Positions 23,931-37,214 of a stretch of 64,000 bases of DNA are shown one piece after another (the stretch's first letter is position 1; every line of letters starts with the position of its first letter). The notes below the pieces were generated by a model. It searched no databases, was not told the origin of the DNA, and was given only the letters and a program-made list of their open reading frames with translations. Origin of the DNA: Sesamum alatum (Eukaryota; Streptophyta; Magnoliopsida; Lamiales; Pedaliaceae); the NCBI GenBank assembly GCA_034509735.1, contig JACGWO010000006.1, positions 14,138,645-14,202,644 of the forward strand, in the 5' to 3' direction. The translations under genes and the position numbers were made by a program.

Positions 23931-25363
23931 TTCTCGTCAAGTAGTCGAATGTCCATCCCCTCGCTGGCCTAATAATCAATTAAAGTATAGTCTTTAGCAC
24001 ATCATATCGATATGCTAGGGGAGTGAGAAGTCGCCTCCCACAAGCAAGAAGACCTCCTGATCCCGACACCCTGGCCAAGCCACCGACGTTAAGTTCATGT
24101 CAGCCTCGTCATCCTCCATCAATATTAGGGATTTACCCAATTGTTCCACATTCGAATTCATCATATCCACTAACGAACAAGATATTCTCACCAAAGAACT
24201 ACTATAAATCCTGAAAAACACACCTCCGCCGCCACCCACCTGCACGTATCCAGACAAATAGCCACGAAGACAGAAAACCAAAGTAAGATGCAACATAAAA
24301 GGTTGAAGCAACAAAAGAAAGACACGGTGAGAATGATTGACAGAACAGAAGAAAATCAAAATGAAAATACCCAACGAAACAAGCAATGAGACCAAACACA
24401 AACTAGATGATAACTGAATTACTAGACAAACCCAGTCCAAGAAACCACTCAACGAAAATCACCCAGAACCTCACTCAATCAAGACTAAAGCAACAAATAT
24501 CATAAGCAAAACCCATGATAAAACGGAAACCCTCGATAAACAAGGAACCAAATTCCACTTGTGCGAGAGACACTCAATCCTCTCATGCAAGAGATGCTCC
24601 CTTTTGAAATTGTAATTATTTGAATAGCTAATTTAGTTTTCATTAGCTAATTATAATAAAGTGAATTAATTGAATTAACTATTCAATTAACACTTTACTT
24701 AAGAAATCTTATTTCAGTCAGTAATCTGTAATTAGTAAGAAAAGTTGTTAATATTATTAGTTATTCATCGAAATACTTCATCATTTATTTATGGACTCAA
24801 TTGATTATTATAATAATATGAGAGTTCGTTGTTCAATTTCTTTTAAGTTGATAAAAAATTAACAATTGTCTAGTAAAAGAATATAAGTAATTAGGTTTCA
24901 TAATAATATTTGATTAATTAGTTAAATTTAGTTATTTTATCCTTATTGAATTTAATTGTTTATATATTTAATTATATTTGAACAACTGATCCCTTCAAAA
25001 TTTCAAATTGACTCCGGCTGTAAACCAAAGCGAGTTATATGGGCTTTATTGTGGGTGTCCTTTAAAATTATATTAGTATTTGTAAATTTGGAGAAATATT
25101 ATATGTTATTGTATATGGCTATATATGTATAAAAAAGTGATCTTTTCTTACTAACGAACTTAAGTAAAATGTTTCTTGAAATTGTTCATTGATAAACAAA
25201 AATGAATATATTGTTCTGCTATCTATGCAGTTTGATTGGGCCTTCATAACTCGTGGAGCTAAAATGTTACAACGTGATTATTATTTTGATCATGTTATAT
25301 TCTGGTATTCATTATAAATTTACATTGCGAGTCACATCTAAAGTATATATGAGTATCCAAAAG
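23931..25363. other. Intergenic DNA, nothing recognised
   Basis: The minus-strand frame at 24015-24452 (145 codons) is hydrophobic at its start and has no recognised domain; I do not support it as a gene. The remainder (24600-25360) is strongly AT-rich. Confidence 0.4.
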
Positions 25364-25484
25364 CAATATTTTTAAACCCAGACCGAACCGGCCGGTCCGG
25401 ACATGAGTATTAAAATCGGTGTGATCAAACCCAGTATGAATTGGTCAAAACCCATAAAAAAGAAACGGTCCACTCGTTTAAATA

Positions 25485-25526
<42 letters not shown>

Positions 25527-26647
25527 AGAAGAAAGGAGATGAGTTGATGAGGTGCCTTTGTTGACGAACAGGACGCAGGATTCACGCAGGTTCTTGAGTG
25601 AGTGCTAATGATGGGGAAGAGTGCAAGCAGCCCCGCCATGAGGTGAGTTGTTGGGGAAAAAAGAATGAAGTTGGTGTGGGGGAGGTGGGGTGCGGTCGAC
25701 AGAAAGAAGAGACTCCTTCGAACTTCACTATCTGGCTATCGAGAATGAACTCAAATGTTAGAATAGGCTGAAAGAATACAATGCAATCCCCACCCCCCCC
25801 AACCCACCCACCCACCCACCCAAAGTAATGGAACATAATTTCATCTGGAATGGGTTCCTTTCTTCCTGGCTTCCCACAATAAAAATCTTTGGATTGCACA
25901 TTGGTTCCTAATATATTAGTGTATGAGGGGCAACCTAGGGCTTGGGACTCTTAGAAAAAAAAAAAAAAATCGAGTCTGCTCCTTGGGACCAGGCTTGTGG
26001 GGTATTGAAGGCGGGAACCCCCCGATTTGCCCTTGGTCCATGCCGGAGGGGTGAACTCCCCAATCCGAAAGAAGCTATACCGAAAGAAGAAAAAGAGGAT
26101 AAGGAAGAAGAAGAAAAGTGTGGTAGGTGGTGGAGATAGGAGATGAAAGAAAGGGTTTGGTGGGGCTTGGGTCCATTGGGAAGATGAATAGGTGTTTTAA
26201 ATTTTCTAATTTTTTTTTTTCATATTTAGCTTTGCCAAACACTTTTATAATCAATTTTTAATTTGATAAAACTGATTCTTGATTTTTAGTAGAGTTAAAT
26301 TTTATTTTATCTTTTTATAAATTATAACATTCTATATATTATTGTGATATATTGTATTTATTTTATAAATTGTTGAATTTATTTGTGTTTTTTTGGTTAA
26401 ATTTTGTTGAGAATTATTATTGTTGCTAATTGAATAAAATAACTCCAAAATTTTCTAAACATTCTTATTTAAATATATTTTATCTTTTAACTTAATTAAT
26501 TTACATATATAATGAGTAATAATATGTTACATATAATACAAATAATATATAGTATGGTTAGAGTCAATTGGTTTTTTCGATTTGGTCCAACCGGTTGAAC
26601 CAATGACCTGGTAACTTGTCCAATTCAATCTCCTTTTTAAAACATTG
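25364..26647. mobile_element. hAT-like non-autonomous DNA transposon (1284 bp)
   Basis: The left end is CAATATTTTTAAACCC. The right end, reverse-complemented, is CAATGTTTTAAAAAGG. The 8 bp outside are TCCAAAAG (25356-25363) and TCCAAGAG (26648-26655), differing at one base; 8 bp duplications are the hAT signature. Subterminal motifs mirror each other: GACCGAACCGGCCGGTCCGG (25381-25400) and GGTCCAACCGGTTGAACC (26584-26601). No transposase is present. The interior holds a (GA)n tract (25490-25521) and C-rich repeats (25792-25821). Confidence 0.65.
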
Positions 26648-27647
26648 TCCAAGAGGTCCCATTTATTTTGATATTATGCAGTTCTTCGTAAAATTCAGTA
26701 TATGCATATTGTCTTTAAATATTCTATTTTCTATATGATTGTTCGGCTGACATTATGTATTTGGGGTTCTTGATAAGCTTTCAATGGGCCTAGGACTGAA
26801 TGGTACACGGGGCACATTGGGGTAGTATTTCGCTGCAAGCTGAGACTTTGTTGTCAGTTTTCACTCAGGTGTCCTTTCATGGACAGACTAGAGATTTTCT
26901 GCAAGTGCTTGGCACTGCCATGTACCTATGCATAGTCAGTTCAATACGGTCGCAGAGTCGCTCCCTGCATGGGTATAATGTAATAAACGATATTTCAGGA
27001 GACATAAAGTAGTGATGAAGTGATTCAATCCCTGCCTGATATGCTTTTCATAGGCTTGACCATTATTGTTCCCAAACAATCAACATGTATTATTTTAATT
27101 GAGTTTTCTATTATGAGTATTTCATTGCACGTACACACCCACACTTGACCTCACTAAGTTTTTTCTTACATATTTCAAATTTCTTCCTCCAAATACAGGT
27201 GATAGAGAGAATAAGTCATGAGTTAACTGACTTGGGAAAAAGACCGAGATGATTGGATTAGAGGTCAAATGATTAGAACTTGTAATTGTTAAAATTATAA
27301 AGTTATTATTTTGTGTATCATATTATTATTACAATTTTGGTTAAATTGCATACTGATAATAAGGTCTAAAGTCGTGGCCCTACTTCGAGGCGTGACATGA
27401 GATCTTTGCATAAAAGTCCATACGTTAAGGACTGGATGCCAAAATTCCAAAACTCAAACAAATTAGATGCAACTCAACTTATTTGGTGTGACTGGATGAT
27501 GACCCGAGTACCACAGTTGAGACAATAGTGAATCAATAGAAACGCAAGAGTACACAGCTCCACATGAATAATATGAGCGCATCCAATATCAATAATGAGG
27601 TTGAATAAGTAATATTATCAGCATTGGGAACTAACAAAAATCTGCAT
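26648..27647. other. Intergenic DNA downstream of the LPLA-like gene
   Basis: About 1 kb without a supported gene. The part nearest 27647 should include the 3' UTR of the minus-strand gene; no polyadenylation site can be fixed. The 70-codon frame at 26800-27012 is not recognised. Confidence 0.4.
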
Positions 27648-30600
27648 TCATGATGCTTGTGGGGCTGAGGCAGCGCAAGCTCTCCGAGCACGAGACTTAA
27701 AAATGGCTTCTTCCAGTTCCTCTCTCTTCAGTAGCCTACTGGAGGGTTCAAAATTCAAACTCAAAGGACTCTGACTCGCTTCCAGATCTGCTGATGTCAA
27801 CACGAAATGGCTGCCAACTGCATCGATGGTTCTGTCGATGAAGTTTGACCTTGGTATGTGGTCCTTCATGCGGCATATAAAATCAAGATGACCCCTTGCC
27901 TGAATAGAGAAGACAAGGTGAATATCAGAAGACTTGTGACAAAGGCGACTTTTATGTCAACCAGAACTCTCATCAGAAGCATTCATATGATTTACATTGT
28001 AAATAAATGGTTCATGTGGCTTCAATATGACGGTCTCTAGCATTAATTTGTTACCCGTGTATGGCAATCTTCCATTAAATACTCAGGCAGCAGTCAGTCT
28101 CCCAATTATACAAGGTAAGAAAACATTGCATGTAAGAATCAGTTGAATTCAAGTCGTCATGCACAAGGCAAACTTCTTTATGCATGGAGAGTAGGGTGCG
28201 TTAACTACTTTAGTCCATCAGTTATCCTCTTTGTAAACAAGTACTTCCCTCCCATGACTCCCTCTCCAACAGAAGTACCAAGGGCAAATGCATAAAATTA
28301 GTACATGCCAAAAATGGAATGGCAGTCCAGGACACAAATTGAGAAAGCTTCAGATATGCATCAACTAAGCATGCGCTGACTTATCCACTGAAAAATTTCA
28401 AGGAAATTATGAGAAGCATAAATCTTGAAGTTATGGGGAAATCCCCTTGGATAGAGACGCAAACAAAGGAATACAAGAATTGACAAGAAGAAATAAGTGC
28501 ACAGGGGACACAGAGAAAATAGCCAAGTAGATAACGAGCTGACCTGTCGATATTCAGGAGCTCGTTTCGGCAGTTTGAGATAACCCATGTTACTGGTCTG
28601 ATAATCCCATAAAAAGGAAGTATGGTGGACCCACCTATTTTTAGTAATGGACTGGGCATTCCCACCAAACTTGTGGTTTCCAAGAACATAATCTGAAGGA
28701 ACCAGAGAATTACAAGAAGCATAATCAATCTTACTGTGAACACAAATAAATCCTTATAAGTATAAGAAAGTGTAATTCACTAAATAATCCTTCACCTTTT
28801 CCCTCTCCCTCGCCTTGGAAATTTTTTTGATTTATAAAATCGAGGTGAAAAATGAATTAAAATATAACAAGCTGCTGCCTGCCTTTCTCATCTGAGTCTC
28901 ATGCAGCTGCAGCTGTACACAGCTTCCCTCCTCAAGCTGCTAAACCCTCTGCCACCCCCCACTGCGCTCTCCCTCTCCTTAAGACTCGTTCCACCACTCC
29001 CTCCACCTTAATTGAGACTATTTCTTTGAGTGATGATGAATCTAGCTGATAATGGATGATGCAGTAGTCTTTAACTGATTATTTCTCTGTGTGACTTTCT
29101 CAAACCTACTTTGTTCTGCATTATCATGATTTCCTACTTCTCTAAACCTTGACCCTCCCTCCCACTTTCAACCAGACATGAAATCTATCCTATCGTGTTT
29201 GCTATGTTAATCTACTGTTCTATGGGCTATGTAGTAAAAAGATTTTGAGGAAAAACTCCAGCAAAGTGTGTATCACTGTTCTAATAAGGTGCGGGTAGGA
29301 AGAAAAGGAGATGCATACACATCAATTCTCTGAAGTGTAAATATAAATGAAAGCGTTCTGCACAAATTGATATTAGAGAATATCATTTGCAGAAATTTTA
29401 TCTTAATATCTTATAAGTGGAAACTGTTACAAATAACCCACAGATTGAGAACATGGCTGTACAAATTTTCTCAGATATTTGCTGCCGTTTTGTTCTCTCA
29501 AAGCTATGGCTTGGAAAATCGCACTTAACAGTCCTTTGTGTAATGGGAACTTGAGGATCAGTTGAACTGGAAGGACAGAATGGGACTGGGAGAAGTGACA
29601 ATAAAGATGACAATGGGGTGGCTCAGAAGGAGAGGGGAGGGAAAATGCTCAGACGCCCCAAGGGCAAGAAGGAACAAGCAAGTGGAAGAGAGAAACATCT
29701 AAACTTGCTCCACCTATTTCTGATTACATAAAATCCTTTGACCCTTTTGTCCTTTAGAGAGCCACGTGGCAGGTCCAGATGTTTCATTCTCCGGTGATTT
29801 TTTTATCTTAACATGTAATTTGGACTGAAGTTAAATAATAAGACTTAAAGGACTAGAGCGGTCCATTCAAGATATTCAGGGATCATTGATGTGATTTTTC
29901 CTAACAGGATAATCAGGTGGAAATTTAACGAGTCTTATTAACTGTCTTTTGCAGTAAATGACTAATGGAATATAAATCACTTCCAAGCTTTATAATCACA
30001 TGATGACGGCAGTGTCTAGGTCTCCATCGTAATCATGTAACAGGAGAAAACAAATAAAAAGGACATGGATGATCATATATGCCAACATATAGAAAATTTA
30101 ACCTGAATAACCACCATGACAGAAGTATTATATCTGGAGTTTCACCGTTGAATTTTCAGAAATAAATCAATTTTAAAATGTGAAAGATCTTTGCTTGTTC
30201 TTAGAAAAAGAAGGTACATTACAAGCCGTTATAATGGAAATTTGTGGTCCTTGAATTTCACAAGGGAATTTCTTAGGAAACAAAATCAACTTCAAAATAT
30301 GAAAAACATTTCCTGGATCTCAGATTAAGAAAGTTGTGAAATAAATTAAGAGGAAAGAAAAAGAAAGAGATACGAACTAGTAACACATGCAATAATATCT
30401 GATTCAAACAGTCACAACTTAGAGAAGAACATCAGTTTAATTACAGAGTATAAATAAAAATGTGATCGACAAGAAAATCAATCAACAGTTGCAGAAAGTG
30501 AACAGGAAACTCTTTCAAAAGTCCAAAAAGTATATGATTTAAACAGAATGTCCATTTTCTACATGAACTAAATCTGCAAAGCTAGTACAGTCCTCACAAA

Positions 30601-33382
30601 TAGCAGGAAACATCATAGAGTAGATGTCGTACCGTATACATACCATTCTCACGAAGGCTAAAATCTCCAATTCCTTGGAATACTTTCTTATATATTAGGC
30701 TGCTCCATGACATGATAGGCTGAGGATATGATTGTAAATCTGGAAAAGCATCCTTGTTGCATATAAACGTCACAAAAATTGTGCCCTGATCAACAATAAC
30801 AGTACCACCTCCTGTAAATCTTCTAATGACTGGAATTTCATCTCTAATAACAGACTCAATTTCAAGAAGTTCCTCGGCTTTCCTATCACAAATATTCATG
30901 CAACCCATGTCAATTTCTTGCATTAATTGCACATAGGTGGGCTGTAGCACGAGAACGGGCTACCTCATGATCATTTGATAAATCTTAAATCTCCAAGACA
31001 TAAGCAATCAGACCATCAACCCCAACCACGTCTAATATCAGGGATGGCAATAGGGCATGTCTAAAAGATAACTCGCCCAACTGGTGGTTTGGATCTATGA
31101 ATAGGTTAGTGACTTACAAGGTTTAATGTTTTGGACTTAGAGCGGTTTTGCTCAATCCACCCTTTGCTTTAAATGTGTATGTCTATATTCTAAAGTAATA
31201 TGGGTTGTGTATATGAGTGAAGTATGTATATTTATATTTACTCATGAAACATCAGGTGTTTTGTGTATTTGCTTATAAAAGAACTAAAATTATTTGACAC
31301 CTATTTTCATCCTTATAACAAGAATGGATAAATAAAAAGCAATAAATAGGATAAATACATCCATTAGTGCTAAATACCCATACTTTTGGTTGTTAAGATT
31401 ATTATATCATTCATGAATAATTGTTTAGGAATAGTTTAATCCTTTGGTTGCATGACAATAATTATGCTTCATTCTCAAAGCATATACAAACACACACACG
31501 CGCATGGATATATTACATAAATACAAACCTACTACATAGATACATATTAGGTGTCTAACATAATGTAGCTACTTCACAATCATTCTTCTTTACCAATTGC
31601 TAATTTTCTTTTCTTTAGTATTAATATTTGTTTTCTTTAGTATTAGTATTTCCATTGTTGAAAGCTATGTATTCCTTTTGGAATATTCATTGTATCTATG
31701 TGGTTGGGTGCAAAAATTTGAGAATGTAGTTTGCAAATTGTTATACATAGTTTGAAGAAAAGATATCCTCTTACATTTGCAAAGGGCATGAAATGCACAT
31801 AATCACATTAATATTGTCCTGTATATTTGAAGATGTATTAGTTTTGTACGTTATTTGTTATCCTGGCTAGACACATATTACTATAATCGTTTTTTTTAAT
31901 TAATCTTAAATTGGGAATGATCTAATTTTGAGTCCTAATACCATTAAGTGCTAGAAATCTCTTGATCAAAAACTCAAGTTGTGTATTCTCAATTAAATAT
32001 AAAAAGGTATATATTTTATATGTTGCATTGTGGTTCATTAATATTTGGAATTTTTTCTAATATATCAATGTCATAAAGTTGCACTTAGTTGTACGATGAA
32101 TCAAGATAAAAGAATATGAAATAGAGAAATATAATTGATGAGTTAGATTGATTTTAATTTTTTTTTTTTTAAAAATCGTCAAATTGTAAAAATAGCATCA
32201 CATTGTAATGCCAAAAAAAAATCCTATAATGGCTCAAATTTATTGTGGAAAATTTATATTATTTTTGTAACGAGCATATCAAACTTAGTGTTTTTATTTC
32301 AATATCAAAATAGTCTTCATAGGTTTATAATACCACAATTTTACCAATAAAGACAATAATATTCACCATCAAATCAATATTCATCTAATCCATATAGGAC
32401 AAATTATCCAGTGTGCATCAATTTTTTTGGATGGTGTATCATAATTTAGTTTTTTACCTATCCGTTTTAAACTATTATCACTTTGTTATTGCTCTATGAA
32501 AAAAAATATTAGTATGATTATCTATTGTTTGTGCTTAAGCAATTCAAAAGTAATATTGATCAGTCATATTGTATATTAATCCACATACTCCTATTAATCC
32601 ACAATGATATCCATTTATACCAAATGGAACTCACATGATTTCATGGAAAAATAATCCTAGCACCCAACAAAGACCAAACTTTCCCATTCCAAGCCCCAGG
32701 CACTAATCAATAAAAGGTAGTTTCAAGCCGGTAGTTTAACCCACAAAGCTAGCATTGTTGCAAACCCACCATCACTGCTTAAAATCTGCCCTATACATTA
32801 AAAGCAACTTTGTGCATACATTTCAAGTATGGGGTTGCTGCTTTCTGTGAGTGCAAGAAATTGGGTAGGAAATAGTTCGGCAATGCAATAGAGAGAGCTG
32901 AATGTCACCAGATTTGTGAAAAGTAGATTAGATATTGAATTGGATAATAAACTATCACCTAATCTGATTGATTTTCAAATCCACAAAAATAAGGTCTTCA
33001 AAAGTCCAGTCCTTCTGAGATCAAAAACCAAAAGAGATTTCACCAATATATTTAAGATTCATAAAGGCCAAATCCACCCAACCAAGCAGACATCATGGAA
33101 ATCATCAATCTCATTGTTGCAGGATCAAGGAGTGATAGGCTGACAGCTATGTTTTATTAAGGGCAGAGGCTGTAATTGTAAAATGAGAATGCGAATAACT
33201 CACCCTGAGACACCCATGACAATGGTCGGTTTGGTTGTTCCATCATTGATGATGCACCAGTTATCATATGAGGTCCTTAATAGTCTCTCCTCCAAATGCA
33301 ATTGCTGTAGAATGGGTACTCCTCTTAGCCTGAGAAGATTGATTAGGGGCAGCCCCATACTTCTCGTTTGAGATACAGCCAT
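27648..33382 (-). CDS. LPLA: Biotin/lipoate protein ligase family protein (lipoate-protein ligase A-like), four coding exons
   Basis: Coding exons on the minus strand are 33382-33204, 30882-30644, 28692-28544 and 27899-27648 (stop TGA). All junctions are GT-AG and phases match, giving 819 nt and 272 residues. The BPL/LPL catalytic domain fills most of the protein. RRFTGGG (residues 80-86) is the lipoyl-adenylate binding motif. HKFGGNAQS carries the expected catalytic lysine (about residue 147). In the family this enzyme attaches lipoate to E2 and H subunits of 2-oxoacid dehydrogenases and glycine decarboxylase; from memory, the Arabidopsis homologue (At3g29010) acts in mitochondria. The start could be Met1 (33382) or Met9 (33358, MGLPLINL, with A at -3 and G at +4). 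The frame has no stops or missing motifs. Introns are large (2321, 1951 and 644 bp). The family assignment is firm; exact substrate and targeting are inferred. Confidence 0.9.
28693..30643 (-). other. Intron 2 of the LPLA-like gene
   Basis: 1951 bp with donor GTATGT (minus strand, 30643) and acceptor CTTCAG (28693). It includes CT-rich and GA-rich stretches at 28860-29050 and 29580-29650 that look less AT-rich than the rest. No coding sequence is recognised. Confidence 0.7.
30883..33203 (-). other. Intron 1 of the coding region of the LPLA-like gene
   Basis: 2321 bp with donor GTGAGT (33203) and acceptor TGATAG (30883). Strongly AT-rich in 31000-32600. A 75-codon plus-strand frame at 32916-33143 is not supported as a gene. 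Confidence 0.75.
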
Positions 33383-33960
33383 AACTGATGAAAGAATGAT
33401 GATTAAGTAATCCTCCTATTATCAAAATATAGGATCAGCTCATTCAGACTTGGGTAGAATGCAAACATAACTGATAATGGAATTTCAGAATTATACCAAG
33501 TATAGATGGTTTTTGCTAGTTATTGCCCGAAAATAATTTTTAGAAACAAAATTGTCAATTTAATTTTTACATGGGATATTCATTCGCATTCAATCAAGGT
33601 AAAGAGAATAATCTTTTTGTGCGTCAATCCAAAACCCCAGTTGCAAATGAGCTAGTGACGCGAATTCCATAAACGTCTCTGTTGTTTTCGACTCTGGGGA
33701 AACATTCTTCATTTTGGAAGCATCACCAGATTCCGAAGCTTCTTGAACGAACCATAAATTTAAAAAAGCAGGAAACAAACAACGAAACGTAATTCGAAAG
33801 CAGTTTATGGAATTCAAAATTCAAAGTAAACAAAAGAAAAAGGAAGAACATTCTGATCAAATCAAGAGAGAAGTTACCTCACTCAACCGATGAAATTGGG
33901 GGAAAGTTGAGAAAGAGCTGATTGGAGGAAATTTGACGTATGTGGGTTGGCTTTTATTTG
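33383..33960 (-). other. 5' UTR exon and intron of the LPLA-like gene
   Basis: An acceptor CATCAG ends at 33385, two bases before the ATG, so the start codon sits at the beginning of exon 2 of the transcript. A matching donor (GTAACT) lies at 33877-33872, making an upstream non-coding exon ending at 33878. Its 5' limit is unknown, perhaps near 33960. A second donor-like site (GTAAAT at about 34035) could mark an alternative first exon. Confidence 0.55.
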
Positions 33961-35104
33961 GCGTGGTAAGTGAAAGGTTCAAAAAGACCTTTTCGGGGAA
34001 AAAATGAAAAATGAAAAATGAAAAAGTCAATTTACCTCGCTTTCATCTTGAAAAGGGAGGAAATACGGGCGGGGAATATGAGAGTAGAGAGAAGCTGTGA
34101 GCACTCGGAGGAGTGGGCGGTAGGCGCGGCTGGAGAGGGAGCTGTGGAGGGGAGCAGATGGTAGCTCTAGGTAGCGGGAGGCGGGGGCGGGCCGCGTAAC
34201 AGGGTGAGGGGAAGCGGCGGAGAGGCGCCGGAGGTGAGGTGTCAGGTGAAAATGGAGAGGAGTGGGGTGGGGAAGAAGATGAAATTAAAATTAATAGAAA
34301 TATACAGTATTGTAAATAATAGTATCTATATTATTAGTACTTGTAATTTGTGGTACGGTGTACCCTATGCTTTTGTAATTTTTTTAATATTGTGTGAAAC
34401 AAAATTTTATAAAGTACTTATGATTTATTAAAATATTATAAAATAATAAATTAATATAAATTTATAAAAATATTGATAAAAAGATGAATGAAAATAGAAA
34501 AAAATAATTATCAAAAGATATGAGGATTGAATAGTTGGATGAGTAGATAAATTAAATTACATATTCCCAACAAAAAAAATTAGATTAAATTAAATTAAAT
34601 TGGTCAGCCAAAAACTACTTGGCGCAAAGTGAAGCCCAAATGCACAAAGGTCCTATTGAAGGTCCAAGAGCATCACCAAAAAGAAGGCCTAAACTCCTTG
34701 ATTGGCAGGACTCATGGCGGAAGAAGCCCAAGAGCTTAGAGTCCAGCCTAAAGGGGATCAGGACTTAGCTCCCTCAGATGCTAGGGAAGCAACACCCATC
34801 CAAATGGCAAGAGAAGGCATAACATAGCCCTCCACATCGAGTCCGAGAAGTACGGGGCTTGATAACTCACAATGCTCCGCTCGAGAAGCCAGGGATAAGG
34901 CCTACTCGTTCTTATCCGCTCAAGATAAGATGCCCTCTGAAGATCTTCCCTCAACTACCTCTGGATTTCTAGTAGACCTATCCCTTGAAACTAGGAGAAG
35001 GCATGTCCGCTCGGCCTCTAAGGAGGCTTATCCCATTAGATTTGAAGGAGACTTATACCTCACAACTACATTCCGGAATTGATTGGGACAAGACCCCTCA
35101 CTTA
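33961..35104. other. Upstream region of the LPLA-like gene and unassigned repeat-like DNA
   Basis: 34040-34290 is GC-rich and purine-rich on the plus strand (CT-rich on the minus), like a plant promoter or 5' leader read leftwards. 34300-34600 is AT-rich. 34600-35104 has a different style (AAGTGAAGCCCAAATGCACA...) and resembles the edge of an old LTR element, but no ends were found. Confidence 0.4.
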
Positions 35105-35610
35105 TGAAAGATTGTGGATCGTCCGGGGAAATAGCGTGAATGCGGAAGCGCGGTATAAATTTAAATAAACAGAATTTAAACATGTTTTTACGAAAAATAA
35201 AGAACACGTTCAAGGGGTGTGCCCTTGAAGTTCCCGGGTGTTCGGTGTATCTCATGAATTAAAAGCATACAAGAATCATGGAGGCCATAGGGTTTAAAAT
35301 AAAGAGAGGGACGAAAAATAAATCGGAACCTACCGATTGTCGTTTTCGTCTTCTAACCGATACTCGCGTTGTTCCCCGATTTGCACCAAATCTCGTATGT
35401 GAGATTCTCCAAATTGTGACATGCAATCCACACGTATCTTGTACGTCGTGCTAGCGAATGAACAAGTATTTTGGAGAGGATGGATCAATCACACGTTATT
35501 AGGTTAACGGGATTAATCCTCCTATGTTCAATTGTTCCAAGAACAAAAGAACAAGAAAATAATATTCTTGAGAGAGAGGGGGAGGGGCGGACGAGAGGAG
35601 AGAGCACGAG

Positions 35611-35644
<34 letters not shown>

Positions 35645-37094
35645 GGAGTTTCATCATATCTCTTATGGTGAGGGGTTAGAACTATATATAGAGGAGGAGT
35701 TTAATCCTCTTCAAACTCCAACTCTAAATAAGACTATTTTGACTAGGATTTTGACCTAGTCAAAGTCCTAGTCGAAGTAGTAATTTGACCTAGTCAAATT
35801 AATCCTAGCCATCCATATCTTCTTTTTAATCTCAACGATTAATTTAATTTAATGGAATATTTAAAACCTATTTAAATATTCCAAAGGGCAATAAATAAAT
35901 ATAATAAATATAAATATTTATTCTAGGCCCATTAAATTAATTTTCTAATAAATCTAATTTATTAGATTAATCCCTTTTATCTAATAAAAGGAGTAATTCT
36001 CTCCAAGAAAATAAAGGACCCGATTAAATCCAATTTAATCATTCCATTTCTCCAAATATTTAATTCTAAATTAAATACTTAATGTGTGTGGATTGTGTGT
36101 GACTCTTTAGGTTCACCTTTCAGCTAGACTTGGTCGGATTCCTAGAATCCGCCCGTTACCATGGGTGGCCATCTAGCAACGGTCCATGGTACTAGAGATT
36201 AGGTGAATATTCGGGGATGAACATATAGGCTCTAACAGTACACTTGTCCTTCCGTCTACGGTCTCACTACTTAGGGTCTAGGGGACGAAAATTGCAGGTA
36301 CCCATTTTGGACCTAAGTATCGGTCTGTCCTTACTAAACGCCGCAAGGGAAACCTTGCCTTCTGTTCAGTTACTGTAGCCACAGATTTTAGGGACAAGAC
36401 ACAAAGTATATGTGAGACTCAACTGTCAATGCCTTTTGACAGGAGACAGATCCTTTCTTGGAAACTACTGTCACTCTGTACACCGGAGGTGCACTAGACA
36501 TGGCTTATGACTACTCAAGTGCTTCTTGGCAATCTCTCACCATATCTAAGATACAACCCTGATATACAGGTGAACTCAGCAGTTCCTCAAGTCAAAGGAC
36601 TTGACCTGTACTGTCGGAACCGGGAACACACGTCATACCTAGCCGACCCTACTCAAGGTCCTTCGTAAGACGGTTCCTGTGAGTCACCTCAGTCAGCTGC
36701 TCCCTAGCAGGCTAACCCATTAACATTGCTTAGACGACCTTCGTCACCGGTCGATGAAATACGACAACAGATGCTTAGTGCAAGACTCAAGGGGAATCTC
36801 GGTACCCATTTTTCGAGATTCCTTGACTTGGAGATTTCCGGACTGATTCAACGGGATTGATTTCATAGACCTACCTCCAAGCTTAGTCCCCAGTCCCCGA
36901 AATACGTTTTCAGTCCGTGGGCTTTGTTTGCATAGTGAACAGATATGTAATGCAGATAAAGTGAACACAAACAAAGTAATGTCAAATGAATTTCACTTCT
37001 TTATTCATTAATAATTTATCAAATCCCTGAAATTGTCTAGACATAGGTTACATTTTGCCTGCCAAGATTGGCTACATGGTCACCTATTCTAACA
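35105..37094 (-). repeat. 3' LTR of R (1990 bp)
   Basis: Minus-strand ends are TGTTAGAATAGG...TTTCA. It aligns with 37215-39201, 44825-46824 and 53877-55324. It includes a (GT)n tract at 35616-35643 and the conserved CCATGG block at about 36101-36208. Confidence 0.92.
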
Positions 37095-37214
37095 ATCTCC
37101 CACTTGACCTTAAAGCCAATCGCCCATATGTCTAATCCCCATCTTTCTCAAGATGTTGCGTATGAGCGCTCTGCGACATAGGCTTTGTCAGCGGATCTGC
37201 TGTGTTGTTTGCTG
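37095..37214 (-). pseudogene. Last part of R pol (RNase H tail) and polypurine tract
   Basis: The minus strand encodes the end of RNase H (NTADPLTKPMSQ, AHTQHLEK) and then TCAAGTGGGAGATTG before the LTR. It is the continuation of 46829, separated from it by F2. A one-base insertion shifts the frame near 37141. Confidence 0.85.
37210..37214. other. Target site duplication of F2, left copy (TGCTG)
   Basis: TGCTG at 37210-37214 is repeated exactly at 46825-46829, on the far side of F2. Confidence 0.95.

Noticed and set aside
24015..24452. 145-codon minus-strand frame
   Set aside because: No recognised domain, no splice or promoter context and no homologous copy in the window to test conservation.
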